DNA of 64,000 bases from Amycolatopsis sp. WAC 01376 (GTDB taxonomy: Bacteria > Actinomycetota > Actinomycetes > Mycobacteriales > Pseudonocardiaceae), in the NCBI RefSeq assembly GCF_003947415.1, contig NZ_QHKL01000003.1, positions 248,001 through 312,000 of the forward strand. Direction: 5' to 3'. The notes under the pieces are model-generated. The model saw only the letters and a list, made by a program, of their open reading frames with translations. It searched no databases and had not been told where the DNA came from. Below, one piece after another: positions 52,905 to 61,837 of the stretch. Position 1 is the first letter of the stretch; each line of letters begins with the position of its first letter. A program made the position numbers and the translations under genes.

Positions 52905-53938
52905 AGCTTCGTCCGCTGCTCGGCCGGATCGTCGACGCGCTCCCGAGACCGCTCGATCCGGTCCGCTCCATCAAGCTCAAACTCGCGATCCTGCTGGTGT
53001 CCTCGGGCGGTATCGCGTTCGCCTTCTTCAACTGGCAGATCGGCTGGCTGCCGCCGCGGACCACGATCGCCGCGATGGTGCTCGCCGTGGTCACCTCGCA
53101 GATTCTGGCGCACGGGATGACCAGGCCGCTGCGGGAGATGACCGCAGCCGCCCGTGCGATGGCCAAGGGCGACTACACCCGGCGGGTCCGCGCGACCGCC
53201 CGTGACGAGGTCGGGGAGCTGTCGCACGCCTTCAACCAGATGGCCGCCGACCTCGACGCCTCGGATCAGCGACGGCGCGAGCTGATCGCGAACGTCTCCC
53301 ACGAACTCCGCACACCGATCACCGCGCTGAACGGGGTGCTGGAGAACCTGGTCGACGGCGTCGCCAAACCCGATCCGGCGACGTTGAAGACCGCGCTGCA
53401 GCAGACCGAACGGCTCGGCAGGCTGGTCTCGGAACTGCTCGACCTCTCACGGATCGACGCGGGCGCTTTCCCGTTGCAGCTGGAGGAATTCGACCTCGAA
53501 CTGCTGCTGGAGGAGGTCGCCGCCGAGGCGGGGATCACCGCCGCCGCGACCGGCCGTGGCGTGCGGTTCGCCGTCGACGTCCAGCCGCCCGGAGCGACGG
53601 CCGTCGCCGACCGCGGCAGGCTCTACCAGGTCGTGGTCAACCTGCTCGACAACGCCGTCCGGCACGGACCGGCCGGGGGCGAGGTCCGGGTACGGGCGGA
53701 GGTCCGTGAGGCCGACGTCGTCATCGAGGTCGAAGACGAAGGCCCCGGGATCCCGCCGGGGGAGCGGGACAGCGTGTTCGAGCGGTTCACCCGCGGCGAG
53801 CGGGCAGGCGGCGGGGGCACCGGCCTCGGTCTCGCGATCGCGCGATGGGTGGTCGACCTCCACGACGGCAGCATCGCCGTCGTCACCCCCGAGCAGCGGC
53901 AGGGCTGTGTCATCCGCGTCGTGATCCCCGTTCCGTAG
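52901..53938 (+). CDS. Sensor histidine kinase (BaeS/ResE-like, two membrane helices)
   Basis: A 345-residue kinase: two membrane helices (residues about 28-48 and 54-72) with a very short external loop between them, a HAMP linker (about 73-125), the dimerisation/phosphoacceptor region with H134 in NVSHELRTP, and an ATPase domain with the N, G1 (VEDEGPGIPPG) and G2 (GGTGLGLAI) boxes. GTG 52901 overlaps the regulator's stop. The short sensor region suggests it senses membrane state or a partner protein rather than a soluble ligand. Confidence 0.9.
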   Translation: MKLRPLLGRIVDALPRPLDPVRSIKLKLAILLVSSGGIAFAFFNWQIGWLPPRTTIAAMVLAVVTSQILAHGMTRPLREMTAAARAMAKGDYTRRVRATARDEVGELSHAFNQMAADLDASDQRRRELIANVSHELRTPITALNGVLENLVDGVAKPDPATLKTALQQTERLGRLVSELLDLSRIDAGAFPLQLEEFDLELLLEEVAAEAGITAAATGRGVRFAVDVQPPGATAVADRGRLYQVVVNLLDNAVRHGPAGGEVRVRAEVREADVVIEVEDEGPGIPPGERDSVFERFTRGERAGGGGTGLGLAIARWVVDLHDGSIAVVTPEQRQGCVIRVVIPVP

Positions 53939-54007
53939 TTCCCTGCCGCTTGTTTTCGGCGGCTCGACACACTCTGCGATATGTGCTTTCGCAAACTGGA
54001 GGATTTG

Positions 54008-55576
54008 ATGAGCGAAGACCAAGAAGACCGGCAAGCGCACGCGTCGCCCCCGTCGGCGACGACCACACTGCCGCCCAAGCCCTTGCCGCCCGCGCCGCCG
54101 GTCCCGGTCCTGATGCGGCCACGCGTGCCGCCCAAGTCGACGATCGTCCCGTTGCCCGGTTCGGTCCTGCCCGCGGCGGTCGGGGCCGGACTGGTCACCG
54201 CTTTCGCCATGCCGGACGATCCCGGAGCCGGCTGGTTCGTCGTGGGGCTCGCCTTCGCGGTGGCCGTCTACTTCGCCGACAAACGCGCCCGCGGCGACGC
54301 CGAACCGCATTTCCGCCTGGTCAACGCGGTGTGGGCGGCGGCCGCGCTGGGACTGCTCGCGGTCGGTATGTTCCGCGCGTCGGTGTGGCTGAACGTGCTG
54401 TGCGTGCTGGCCGCGTTCGTCGCCGGATCCCTCGCGGTGGTCGGGAAACGCACGGTGAACACGATCATTTATGACGTCTTCGCGGTCCCGATCGAAGCGC
54501 TGCTTTCGATCCCGTGGATCGGGCGCGGGCTCGCGAAGCTCGGCACGAAACAGGAAGGCCGCGCGCGGCCGAGGTTCCTGGTGCCGGTGCTGGCGAGCGC
54601 CGGACTGCTGCTGGTGTTCGTCCCGCTGCTGCGTGGCGCGGACGCCGCGTTCGCGAGCGTCGTCGACGCGGTGATCCCCGAGCTGAGCCCGGGAACCTTC
54701 GTGCGCTGGGGTTTCCTCTTCGTGGTGGCCGCGTTCGCCGTCACCGGGGCGTGCTACCTGCTGGCGGCGCCACCGCTGCCCGCCGACGACGACGCGCCCC
54801 GCAAACGGCTCGCGCACCGGCTCGAATGGACGTTGCCGCTGGGTGTGCTGGTGCTGCTGTTCACGAGTTTCGTCGTGGTCCGCCTGGTCGTGTTGTTCGG
54901 CGGCACCGAATACCTCCTGGCCACGAGCGGCCTGACGGCGGCCGAATACGCCAGGAGCGGGTTCTGGCAGCTGTCCGCCATCACCGTGCTGACCCTGGTG
55001 CTGGTGGCCGCCGCGTTGCGCTGGGCGCCGAAGTCCTCGGCGGCCGATCGCGCCTGGCAGCGCGGGCTGCTCGGCGCGCTGAGCGTGCTCAGCCTGGTGC
55101 TGGTCGCGTCGGCGTTGAGTCGCATGTGGACATATCAGCAGGCGTACGGGTTCACCGTGCTGCGGCTGCTGGTCGAGGTCTGCGAACTCTGGATCGGCCT
55201 GATCTTCCTGCTGGTGCTGGTTTCCCTGATCCCGCTGCGGTCGGCCTGGCTGCCGCGCGCGGCCATCGGAGCCGCTGTCGCGGCGCTGCTGGGGCTGGCC
55301 GTCCTCGATCCGGAACGGTTCATCGCCGACCGCAACATCGACCGCCTCGCCCACGGCAAAACCCTCGATACCGGTTATCTGTCCCGGTTTTCCGCCGACG
55401 TCGTGCCGTCGGCCGACCGGCTCCCGGAGCCGCTGCGGTCGTGCGTGCTCGGCCGGGTCGTGACGGGAATCCCGGAAGATGATTGGCGCGAATGGAACCT
55501 GAGCCGGTCCCTCGCGCGTCAGACCCCCGTTGCCGCGAAGGACGGGATCGGGTGCCGGTACCTGCCCCGTTCTTGA
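54008..55576 (+). CDS. Polytopic membrane protein (DUF4153/DUF4173-like)
   Basis: A 522-residue protein: a proline-rich cytosolic start, then about twelve hydrophobic segments with the family pattern of inner-membrane DUF4153-type proteins, often next to two-component systems. ATG 54008 has ggagg 6 nt upstream. Its 70-nt distance from the kinase gene makes co-transcription likely. The C-terminal ~70 residues are soluble. Function unknown; an envelope-stress role is only a guess from the neighbours. Confidence 0.75.
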   Translation: MSEDQEDRQAHASPPSATTTLPPKPLPPAPPVPVLMRPRVPPKSTIVPLPGSVLPAAVGAGLVTAFAMPDDPGAGWFVVGLAFAVAVYFADKRARGDAEPHFRLVNAVWAAAALGLLAVGMFRASVWLNVLCVLAAFVAGSLAVVGKRTVNTIIYDVFAVPIEALLSIPWIGRGLAKLGTKQEGRARPRFLVPVLASAGLLLVFVPLLRGADAAFASVVDAVIPELSPGTFVRWGFLFVVAAFAVTGACYLLAAPPLPADDDAPRKRLAHRLEWTLPLGVLVLLFTSFVVVRLVVLFGGTEYLLATSGLTAAEYARSGFWQLSAITVLTLVLVAAALRWAPKSSAADRAWQRGLLGALSVLSLVLVASALSRMWTYQQAYGFTVLRLLVEVCELWIGLIFLLVLVSLIPLRSAWLPRAAIGAAVAALLGLAVLDPERFIADRNIDRLAHGKTLDTGYLSRFSADVVPSADRLPEPLRSCVLGRVVTGIPEDDWREWNLSRSLARQTPVAAKDGIGCRYLPRS

Positions 55577-55583
55577 GCCGTGA

Positions 55584-55635
55584 CACCACGGCCTTGATCG
55601 CCCTCGTGGGGGTGAGGGCGATCAAGGCCGCGGTG
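55584..55635. terminator. Long intergenic palindrome (22-bp arms, one mismatch)
   Basis: Arms 55584-55605 and 55614-55635 pair with a single mismatch and an 8-nt loop. It starts 7 nt past the stop of the membrane-protein gene and ends 62 nt before the stop of the facing inhibitor gene, so it separates two convergent genes. Confidence 0.7.
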
Positions 55636-55697
55636 AACGGCGCCGCCGGGCCACCGAGGGGGAGGCCCGGCGATCACCTCGCCGGAGTCGGGAGCGG

Positions 55698-56063
55698 TCA
55701 GAAGGTGAAGACGCCCGCCGATTCGGCGTCGGCGACACAGCGGTTGGCGTACGAGGTGCGGTAGGTGACCGGTTCGCCGCGCCACTTGCCGACGGCGGAG
55801 ACGTCCACCGGGGAGTATTCCAAGGTGCAGGCCCGCGGTTCGGGCCGTAGCCTGTCGAACTCTCCGTCCACTTCGGACAGTTTGGCGCAGGCGCCGCCGC
55901 GTCCCGGGTGAGACCCCCCGGTGGGTTCGCAGGTGAGTGAGACGGTGCCGATCCGGCCCCTGGTGTCGTGGCTGGTCAGCTGAAACGTGGATTCGGCGGG
56001 TTGCGCCGGGGCCATGCAGGCCAACGCGAGTACGCAGGCGCCGATCGGTTCGAAGAAAGCCAT
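55698..56063 (-). CDS. Secreted subtilisin-inhibitor-like (SSI) protease inhibitor
   Basis: A 121-residue protein with a signal peptide (residues 1-24) and the SSI domain pattern: VSLTCEPTGGSHPGRGGACAKLSEVDGEF, CTLEYSPVDVSAVGKWRGEPV and SYANRCVADAESAGVFTF (each block shown in part). Four cysteines make the two disulfides of the family. ATG 56063 is chosen over upstream codons in the same frame because it gives a proper signal peptide and follows aggg. It blocks extracellular subtilisin-type proteases, including those of the producer. Confidence 0.88.
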   Translation of the reverse strand: MAFFEPIGACVLALACMAPAQPAESTFQLTSHDTRGRIGTVSLTCEPTGGSHPGRGGACAKLSEVDGEFDRLRPEPRACTLEYSPVDVSAVGKWRGEPVTYRTSYANRCVADAESAGVFTF

Positions 56064-56122
56064 ATCAACCCTATCGGCTGACATGACCCGGTGACTGTGT
56101 TCCACGCTTGGGTGAGATTTGC

Positions 56123-57745
56123 TCACTCGGACGTGTGGTCGTCCGCTTCTCGAATGTCGTGGGCGAGCAAAGCGACATAAAGGGAGAGCATCGACTCCGG
56201 TTCTTCGAGCCGTACCCCGAGTACCTGCTCGATCCTGGCCAGCTGCTGGTAGTAGGCGGTGCGGGAGGTGTGCGCGGCCGCCGCGGCCGCCGATTTGTTG
56301 CCGCCGTGTTCGCAGTAATGTCTCAACGCCTGAACGAGTCTGCTGCCCTGTGCGGCGTCCCGGTTCAGCAGCGGGCCGAGCTCCCGCGCGGCGAACGCGG
56401 TGATCCGTTCGTCGCCGGACAGGAGATGCAGCAGCCCGCGCAACCGGACGTCGTCGAGCCGCTGGACCACCCGCTCGACGTTTTCGGTGAGCGCCGCGGC
56501 GGCGACCTGCGCGGCTTCGACGAGCGTCCGGCGTGCCTCGGCGGGCCCGCTGCCGGTGGTGCCGACCGCGACCACGGCGGGCGCCCCGGCGCGGGCCTCG
56601 TGGACGTCGGTGGCCAGCCGCCGCAAAACCGCGTCCACCCCCGCCTCCGGCGAGAGCGCGATCAGCGCGCGCACCAGCGTGTCGTCCGTGGCCACCAGCG
56701 CGGACACCTTGGCGCGCCGGGCGGCGAGCGCGGTCGCCTCGGCGAGTTCCCGCAGCAGCACCGGGGTCGACTGCGTGGTCTTGGCGGTCGCGGTGATCCT
56801 CGGCCGCACGGCGACCCCGACCAGCAGCCGTCCCGTCAGGGGGACACCCAGCGCGGACGCCCGCGCGGTCAGCTCGCCGGGCGGCACCGGATTCGCCAGC
56901 AGTTCGGTCAGGATCGCGCGATGCGCCTGGCGTTCGAGGGAGTCGGTGTCCTTGGCGACCAGCCGGTGGACCGCGAGCGCGGACGCGGCGCGTTCGGCGA
57001 CCACGACGTGCCGTCGCGGCGGCGGATCCCCGCAGACGACGACCAGCCGTCCCCAGTCGTGCCCGCGCGCGCCGACCACGGTGATCAGCCAGCCCGCGCC
57101 CGGGTGGTAGCCGGTCCGCTCGCCGACCTGCACCGGCCGCGACCGGGACGGCCAGCCGGGCAGCAGTTCACCGGGATCGGTCCCGGCCGTGTCGTAGGCG
57201 AGGACTTCGTGCGCGAGCGTCTCCAGCACGACGGGATGTTCGGTGAGTCTCGCGACCTCGCGCAGGATGTCGCCCGGTTCGGCGCCGGCGACCGTCAGCG
57301 CGGTGAACGTCTCGTGGACCCGCTCCGCCGCGCGGAGTTCGTCGACCTGGGCATCGACGATCAGCCCGTTCACCGCCTCGGTGACCGACACGAAGCGCGT
57401 CTCGCGCGAAAGGGTGATCAGCGGGACACCGTGGCGGTCGGCGGCGTCGACCAGCGCGGACGGCAGCTTCTCGCTCCAATGCCGGACCAGTTCGATGACG
57501 ATCCCGACCACTCCGACACCGGCCAGATCGGCGATGTATCTGGCGAGCGCGGCGCCGTCGTCGGGCAGCGCGACCCCGGTGGTGAGCACGAGTTCCCCGC
57601 CGCGCAGCAGCGGGGCGATGTCCGCGACCTCGGCGACGTGCGCCCAGCGGACCGGCGCGTCCAGCCGCGCCGCCCCCGCCACCACGTGGGGCCTGCCCTG
57701 ACGCAGCACCGGCAGCGCGAGCACCTCGGCGACGGTCGGGTACAT
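56123..57745 (-). CDS. PucR-family transcriptional regulator (purine/pyrimidine catabolism type)
   Basis: A 540-residue regulator: PucR N-domain (VAEVLALPVLRQGRPHVVAG and following PucR-type text), a middle GGDEF-like region, and a C-terminal HTH_30 helix-turn-helix (GNKSAAAAAAHTSRTAYYQQLARIEQVLG). ATG 57745. It is divergent from the mmsA gene (142 bp between starts). PucR proteins switch on purine or pyrimidine breakdown genes; with the hydA operon 5 kb away and mmsA next door, it is the best candidate regulator for both. Confidence 0.87.
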   Translation of the reverse strand: MYPTVAEVLALPVLRQGRPHVVAGAARLDAPVRWAHVAEVADIAPLLRGGELVLTTGVALPDDGAALARYIADLAGVGVVGIVIELVRHWSEKLPSALVDAADRHGVPLITLSRETRFVSVTEAVNGLIVDAQVDELRAAERVHETFTALTVAGAEPGDILREVARLTEHPVVLETLAHEVLAYDTAGTDPGELLPGWPSRSRPVQVGERTGYHPGAGWLITVVGARGHDWGRLVVVCGDPPPRRHVVVAERAASALAVHRLVAKDTDSLERQAHRAILTELLANPVPPGELTARASALGVPLTGRLLVGVAVRPRITATAKTTQSTPVLLRELAEATALAARRAKVSALVATDDTLVRALIALSPEAGVDAVLRRLATDVHEARAGAPAVVAVGTTGSGPAEARRTLVEAAQVAAAALTENVERVVQRLDDVRLRGLLHLLSGDERITAFAARELGPLLNRDAAQGSRLVQALRHYCEHGGNKSAAAAAAHTSRTAYYQQLARIEQVLGVRLEEPESMLSLYVALLAHDIREADDHTSE

Positions 57746-57886
57746 CGGCCTCCCACCTGGTCGGAACGCAGAGACAGACTGTACGGCCGGGACCGGGAGT
57801 CCGTACACGTTGCCGATGGCGTCGGTGTGGCGCGCGCGCCCAGACTCGACCGGGAGCAGGCATCCGGCGAACAGGAAGGCGAATCC

Positions 57887-59383
57887 GTGACCGACCGCAT
57901 CACCCACTGGATAGACGGCAAACCGTGCGAAGGCGTGAGCGAACGATCCGGTGACGTGTTCGATCCGGCCACCGGCCAGGTGAGCGCGAAGGTCGCCTTC
58001 GCCGCGCAGGACGACGTCGACGCCGCCGTCGCGGCCGCCTCCCGTGCGCTGCCGGGCTGGCGCGGGACGTCGCTGGCCGGGCGGACGCGGGTGCTGTTCG
58101 CCTTCCGTGAGCTGCTTTCGGCGCGGCGTCACGAGCTGGCGAAGATCGTCACCAGCGAACACGGCAAGGTCGAATCCGACGCGGCGGGCGAAGTCGCTCG
58201 CGCCATCGAGAACGTCGAGTTCGCTTGCGGCGCGGCGCAAATGCTCAAGGGCGGGTTCAGCGAAAACGCCTCCACCGGCGTCGACGTCTACTCGATCTCG
58301 CAGCCGCTGGGCGTGGTCGGGGTGATCTCGCCGTTCAACTTCCCGGCGATGGTCCCGCTGTGGTTCGTGCCGAACGCGCTCGCCTGCGGCAACACCGTCG
58401 TGCTCAAGCCGAGCGAGAAGGACCCGTCCGCGGCCGTGTTCATCGCGGAACTGTTCGCCGAGGCGGGCCTGCCCGACGGCGTCCTCAACGTCCTGCACGG
58501 CGACAAGGTGGCCGTCGACGGGCTGCTGGAACACCGCGACGTCAAGGCGATCTCGTTCGTCGGGTCGACGCCGATCGCGAAGTACGTCTACGAAACCGGG
58601 ACCGGGCACGGGAAACGCGTCCAGGCGCTCGGCGGCGCGAAGAACCACATGGTCGTCCTCCCGGACGCCGACCTCGACCTCGCCGCCGACGCGGCGGTCT
58701 CGGCGGGCTTCGGCTCGGCGGGGGAGCGGTGCATGGCGGTGTCGGTCGTGGTCGGGGTCGACCCGGTCGGCGACGAACTGGTCGCCAAGATCGCCGAGCG
58801 GATCAAGCGGCTCCGCGTCGGCGACGGCATGCGGCCCACCTCGGAGATGGGGCCGCTCGTCACCGCCGCCCACCACGAACGCGTCGAGTCCTATGTGGAA
58901 GCCGGAGTGGAAGCGGGAGCCCGGCTCGTCGTCGACGGCCGCGGTATCGAGGTCGACGGCGAGGACGGCGGCTTCTGGCTCGGCCCGACCCTGTTCGACC
59001 AGGTCACCCCGGACATGTCGATCTACACCGACGAGATCTTCGGGCCGGTGCTGGCGGTCGCGCGGGCCGAGGGCTACGACGCGGCGCTGGAGCTGATCAA
59101 CGCCAACGCCTACGGCAACGGCACCGCGATCTTCACCAACGACGGGCGGGCCGCGCGGCGGTTCCAGAACGAGGTCGAGGTCGGGATGGTCGGCGTGAAC
59201 GTGCCCATCCCGGTGCCGGTCGGCTACTACTCGTTCGGCGGCTGGAAGGACTCGCTGTTCGGCGACAGCCACGCGTACGGGCCGGAAGGGTTCCACTTCT
59301 TCACGCGGACGAAGGTCGTCACCTCACGCTGGCCGGACCCCTCGCAGGGCGGGGTGAACCTCGGGTTCCCGCGCAACAGCTGA
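57887..59383 (+). CDS. mmsA: CoA-acylating methylmalonate/malonate-semialdehyde dehydrogenase
   Basis: A 498-residue aldehyde dehydrogenase. The catalytic Cys is C282 in GSAGERCMAVS, and the family hallmark ALGGAKNHMVV replaces the Glu base found in hydrolytic aldehyde dehydrogenases, as expected for the CoA-using enzyme. It turns (methyl)malonate semialdehyde, NAD+ and CoA into acetyl-CoA or propionyl-CoA. Those semialdehydes arise from beta-alanine and beta-aminoisobutyrate, end products of the hydA operon, and also from valine breakdown. GTG 57887 with aggaagg upstream. No aminotransferase that would make the semialdehyde is in the window. Confidence 0.93.
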   Translation: MTDRITHWIDGKPCEGVSERSGDVFDPATGQVSAKVAFAAQDDVDAAVAAASRALPGWRGTSLAGRTRVLFAFRELLSARRHELAKIVTSEHGKVESDAAGEVARAIENVEFACGAAQMLKGGFSENASTGVDVYSISQPLGVVGVISPFNFPAMVPLWFVPNALACGNTVVLKPSEKDPSAAVFIAELFAEAGLPDGVLNVLHGDKVAVDGLLEHRDVKAISFVGSTPIAKYVYETGTGHGKRVQALGGAKNHMVVLPDADLDLAADAAVSAGFGSAGERCMAVSVVVGVDPVGDELVAKIAERIKRLRVGDGMRPTSEMGPLVTAAHHERVESYVEAGVEAGARLVVDGRGIEVDGEDGGFWLGPTLFDQVTPDMSIYTDEIFGPVLAVARAEGYDAALELINANAYGNGTAIFTNDGRAARRFQNEVEVGMVGVNVPIPVPVGYYSFGGWKDSLFGDSHAYGPEGFHFFTRTKVVTSRWPDPSQGGVNLGFPRNS

Positions 59384-59402
59384 CGCTTGAGGGCTCCGGG
59401 GA

Positions 59403-59457
59403 TGTCATGAAAGGGTCGTTCAGGACGTTTTTCGTCCTGAACGACCCTTTCATGACA
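59403..59457. terminator. Long intergenic palindrome after mmsA (25-bp perfect arms)
   Basis: Arms 59403-59427 and 59433-59457 are exact reverse complements with a 5-nt loop of T. It begins 20 nt past the mmsA stop and lies about 145 nt before hrcA. The longest and most perfect of the four palindromes in the window. Confidence 0.75.
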
Positions 59458-59603
59458 CTCGGGGAACGCCCGCCCGCCGCCGCACGCGACCCCGCGGGGA
59501 GAGTCGCGGGACAGCCCTCACGAGGCCCCGAAGACGTCCGGCGGCTCCTCGGGCACTATGCCTTCCGTAAACTCGTTGTGAGGACGAGCCGAGGGAGGTG
59601 CAG

Positions 59604-60629
59604 GTGGCCAACGCGGAAGAGCGGCGTTTCGAGGTGCTTCGCGCGATCGTCGCCGATTACGTTTCCAACCAGGAGCCCGTCGGATCCAAGGCGATCGTCG
59701 ACCGGCACAACCTCGGCGTGTCCAGCGCCACCGTGCGCAACGACATGGCGGCGCTGGAAGAAGAGGGCTACATCACACAGCCTCACACCAGCGCGGGCCG
59801 TATCCCGACCGACAAGGGCTACCGGCTCTTCGTCGACCGGATCGCCGAGGTCAAACCACTCAGCGCGGCCGAACGCCGGGCCATCACGGCCTTCCTCGAC
59901 AGCGGCACCGACGTCGACGACGTCCTGCGCCGCTCCGTCCGGCTGCTCGCGCAGCTGACCAGGCAGGTCGCGGTCATCCAGTACCCGATGATGACCAACT
60001 CCGCGGTCCGGCACCTCGAAGTGGTGCCGCTCACCCCGGCGCGGCTGATGCTGGTGCTGATCACCGATTCCGGCCGCGTCGACCAGCGCACCGTCGACCT
60101 CGGGGACGTCATCACCGAAGAGAATGTCGGAAGGCTGCGCACCGTGCTCAACGGCGCGCTGGCGGGCCGCCGTCTCTCCGAGGCCGCGGCGGCGGTCGCC
60201 GAACTGCCCGAGAAGTCGCCGGGCGAACTGCGCGACAACCTCACCCGCGTCTGCACCGTGCTGGTGGAATCGCTGGTCGAGCACCCCGAAGAGCGGCTCG
60301 TGCTCGGCGGCACGGCGAACCTCACCCGCAACGTCTCGGACTTCCCCGGATCGCTGCGGCAGGTGCTGGAGGCACTCGAGGAGCAGGTCATCGTGCTCAA
60401 GCTGCTCGCGGCCGCCCGCAACCCCGGTGCGATCAGCGTCCGCATCGGTGAGGAAAATGAGGACGAGCAGATGCGCAGCACCTCGGTGGTGTCCATCGGC
60501 TACGGCATGGACGACCTGCTGCTCGGCGGGATGGGCGTCGTCGGGCCCACCAGGATGGACTACCCGAACACCATCGCCGCGGTGCGCGCGGTGGCGAACT
60601 ACGTGGGGCAGATCCTCGCCGGCCGCTGA
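59604..60629 (+). CDS. hrcA: Heat-inducible transcription repressor HrcA
   Basis: A 341-residue repressor with the N-terminal winged helix (NAEERRFEVLRAIVADYVSNQEPVGSKAI), a dimerisation and GAF-like domain, and the C-terminal PTRMDYPNTIAAVRAVANYV. GTG 59604 has gggagg 6 nt upstream. HrcA binds CIRCE elements and represses groEL genes and itself. No CIRCE palindrome was found in the 210 bp upstream. The gene precedes dnaJ by 41 nt, as is usual. Confidence 0.92.
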   Translation: MANAEERRFEVLRAIVADYVSNQEPVGSKAIVDRHNLGVSSATVRNDMAALEEEGYITQPHTSAGRIPTDKGYRLFVDRIAEVKPLSAAERRAITAFLDSGTDVDDVLRRSVRLLAQLTRQVAVIQYPMMTNSAVRHLEVVPLTPARLMLVLITDSGRVDQRTVDLGDVITEENVGRLRTVLNGALAGRRLSEAAAAVAELPEKSPGELRDNLTRVCTVLVESLVEHPEERLVLGGTANLTRNVSDFPGSLRQVLEALEEQVIVLKLLAAARNPGAISVRIGEENEDEQMRSTSVVSIGYGMDDLLLGGMGVVGPTRMDYPNTIAAVRAVANYVGQILAGR

Positions 60630-60670
60630 ACGCGGCGGTGAGGGCAAAGCAGAAGGAGAAGGCGGAGACG

Positions 60671-61834
60671 GTGGCGAGGGACTATTACGGCATTCTCGGG
60701 GTTGCGAAGAACGCGACGGATCAGGAGATCAAGCGCGCGTACCGCAAAATGGCCCGTGAACTGCACCCCGACGTCAACCCGTCGGAGGACGCCCAGCATC
60801 GCTTCGGCGAGGTGACCACCGCGTACGAGGTGCTGTCGGATCCGCAGAAGCGCAAGATCGTCGACCTCGGCGGCGACCCGATGGACGGCGGTGCGCGCGG
60901 CGGCGGCGGAGACCCGTTCTCCGGCTTCGGCGGCCTCGGCGACATCATGGACGCCTTCTTCGGCGCCGCCGGAGGTGGCGGGGGCCGCGGCCGTGGCCCG
61001 CGCAGCCGCGTGCAGCCCGGTTCCGACGCGCTCATCCGGCTCGGCCTGACCCTCGAGGACTGCGCCACCGGTGTCGACCGCGAGATCACCGTCGACACCG
61101 CCATCCTCTGCGACCTGTGCCGCGGCGCCGGCGCGGCCGACGGCACCGGCACCAAGACCTGCGACACCTGCGGCGGCGCCGGCGAGGTCCAGTCCGTGCA
61201 GCGGTCGTTCCTCGGCCAGGTCGTCACCGCCCGCCCCTGCCCGGTCTGCCGCGGCTTCGGCGAGGTCATCCCCGACCCCTGCCGCCAGTGCGGCGGCGAC
61301 GGCCGGGTCCGCTCGCGCCGCAACGTCACCGCGAAGATCCCGCCGGGCGTCGGCGACGGCATGCGCATCCGGCTCTCCGGACAGGGCGAGGTCGGCCCCG
61401 GCGGCGGCCCCGCCGGCGACCTGTACGTCGAGATCGACGAGGCACCGCACGAGGTCTTCGTCCGGCAGGGCAACGACCTGCACTGCAACTTCCGCATCCC
61501 GATGACCACCGCCGCCCTCGGCGCCACGGTGCCCATCGAGACCCTCATCGACGGCGACTACGAACTCGACATCGAGCCGGGCACCCAGCCCGCCACCGAA
61601 CTCGTGCTCACCGGCAAGGGCATGCCGCGGCTGCGGTCCTCCGGCCGCGTCGACGGCCGCGGCGACCTGCACGTCCACATCGACGTCGTCGTGCCGACCA
61701 AACTCGACGACGCCCAGCGCGACCTCCTCGTCGAACTCGCCCAGCAGCGCGGCGAAGACGTCCCTTCGCTCTCGTCGAACGGCTCCAAGCCCGGCGGGCT
61801 GTTCTCCAAGCTGCGCACCAAGAACCACCGGTAA
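60671..61834 (+). CDS. dnaJ: Molecular chaperone DnaJ
   Basis: A 387-residue J-protein of the classical type: J domain with HPD at residues 32-34, a Gly-rich linker, four CxxCxGxG zinc motifs (CDLCRGAGA, CDTCGGAGE, CPVCRGFGE, CRQCGGDGR) and the C-terminal client-binding domain. It stimulates DnaK and holds unfolded proteins. GTG 60671 is chosen over an upstream in-frame GTG because the J domain begins there. It forms an operon with hrcA and rsmE. Confidence 0.95.
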   Translation: MARDYYGILGVAKNATDQEIKRAYRKMARELHPDVNPSEDAQHRFGEVTTAYEVLSDPQKRKIVDLGGDPMDGGARGGGGDPFSGFGGLGDIMDAFFGAAGGGGGRGRGPRSRVQPGSDALIRLGLTLEDCATGVDREITVDTAILCDLCRGAGAADGTGTKTCDTCGGAGEVQSVQRSFLGQVVTARPCPVCRGFGEVIPDPCRQCGGDGRVRSRRNVTAKIPPGVGDGMRIRLSGQGEVGPGGGPAGDLYVEIDEAPHEVFVRQGNDLHCNFRIPMTTAALGATVPIETLIDGDYELDIEPGTQPATELVLTGKGMPRLRSSGRVDGRGDLHVHIDVVVPTKLDDAQRDLLVELAQQRGEDVPSLSSNGSKPGGLFSKLRTKNHR

Positions 61835-61837
61835 CCC

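Noticed and set aside
56108..59383. A 1091-residue frame on the plus strand and a matching long minus frame to 59296
   Set aside because: The plus frame is real only from the mmsA start at 57887; the minus frame is real only below 57745 (PucR).
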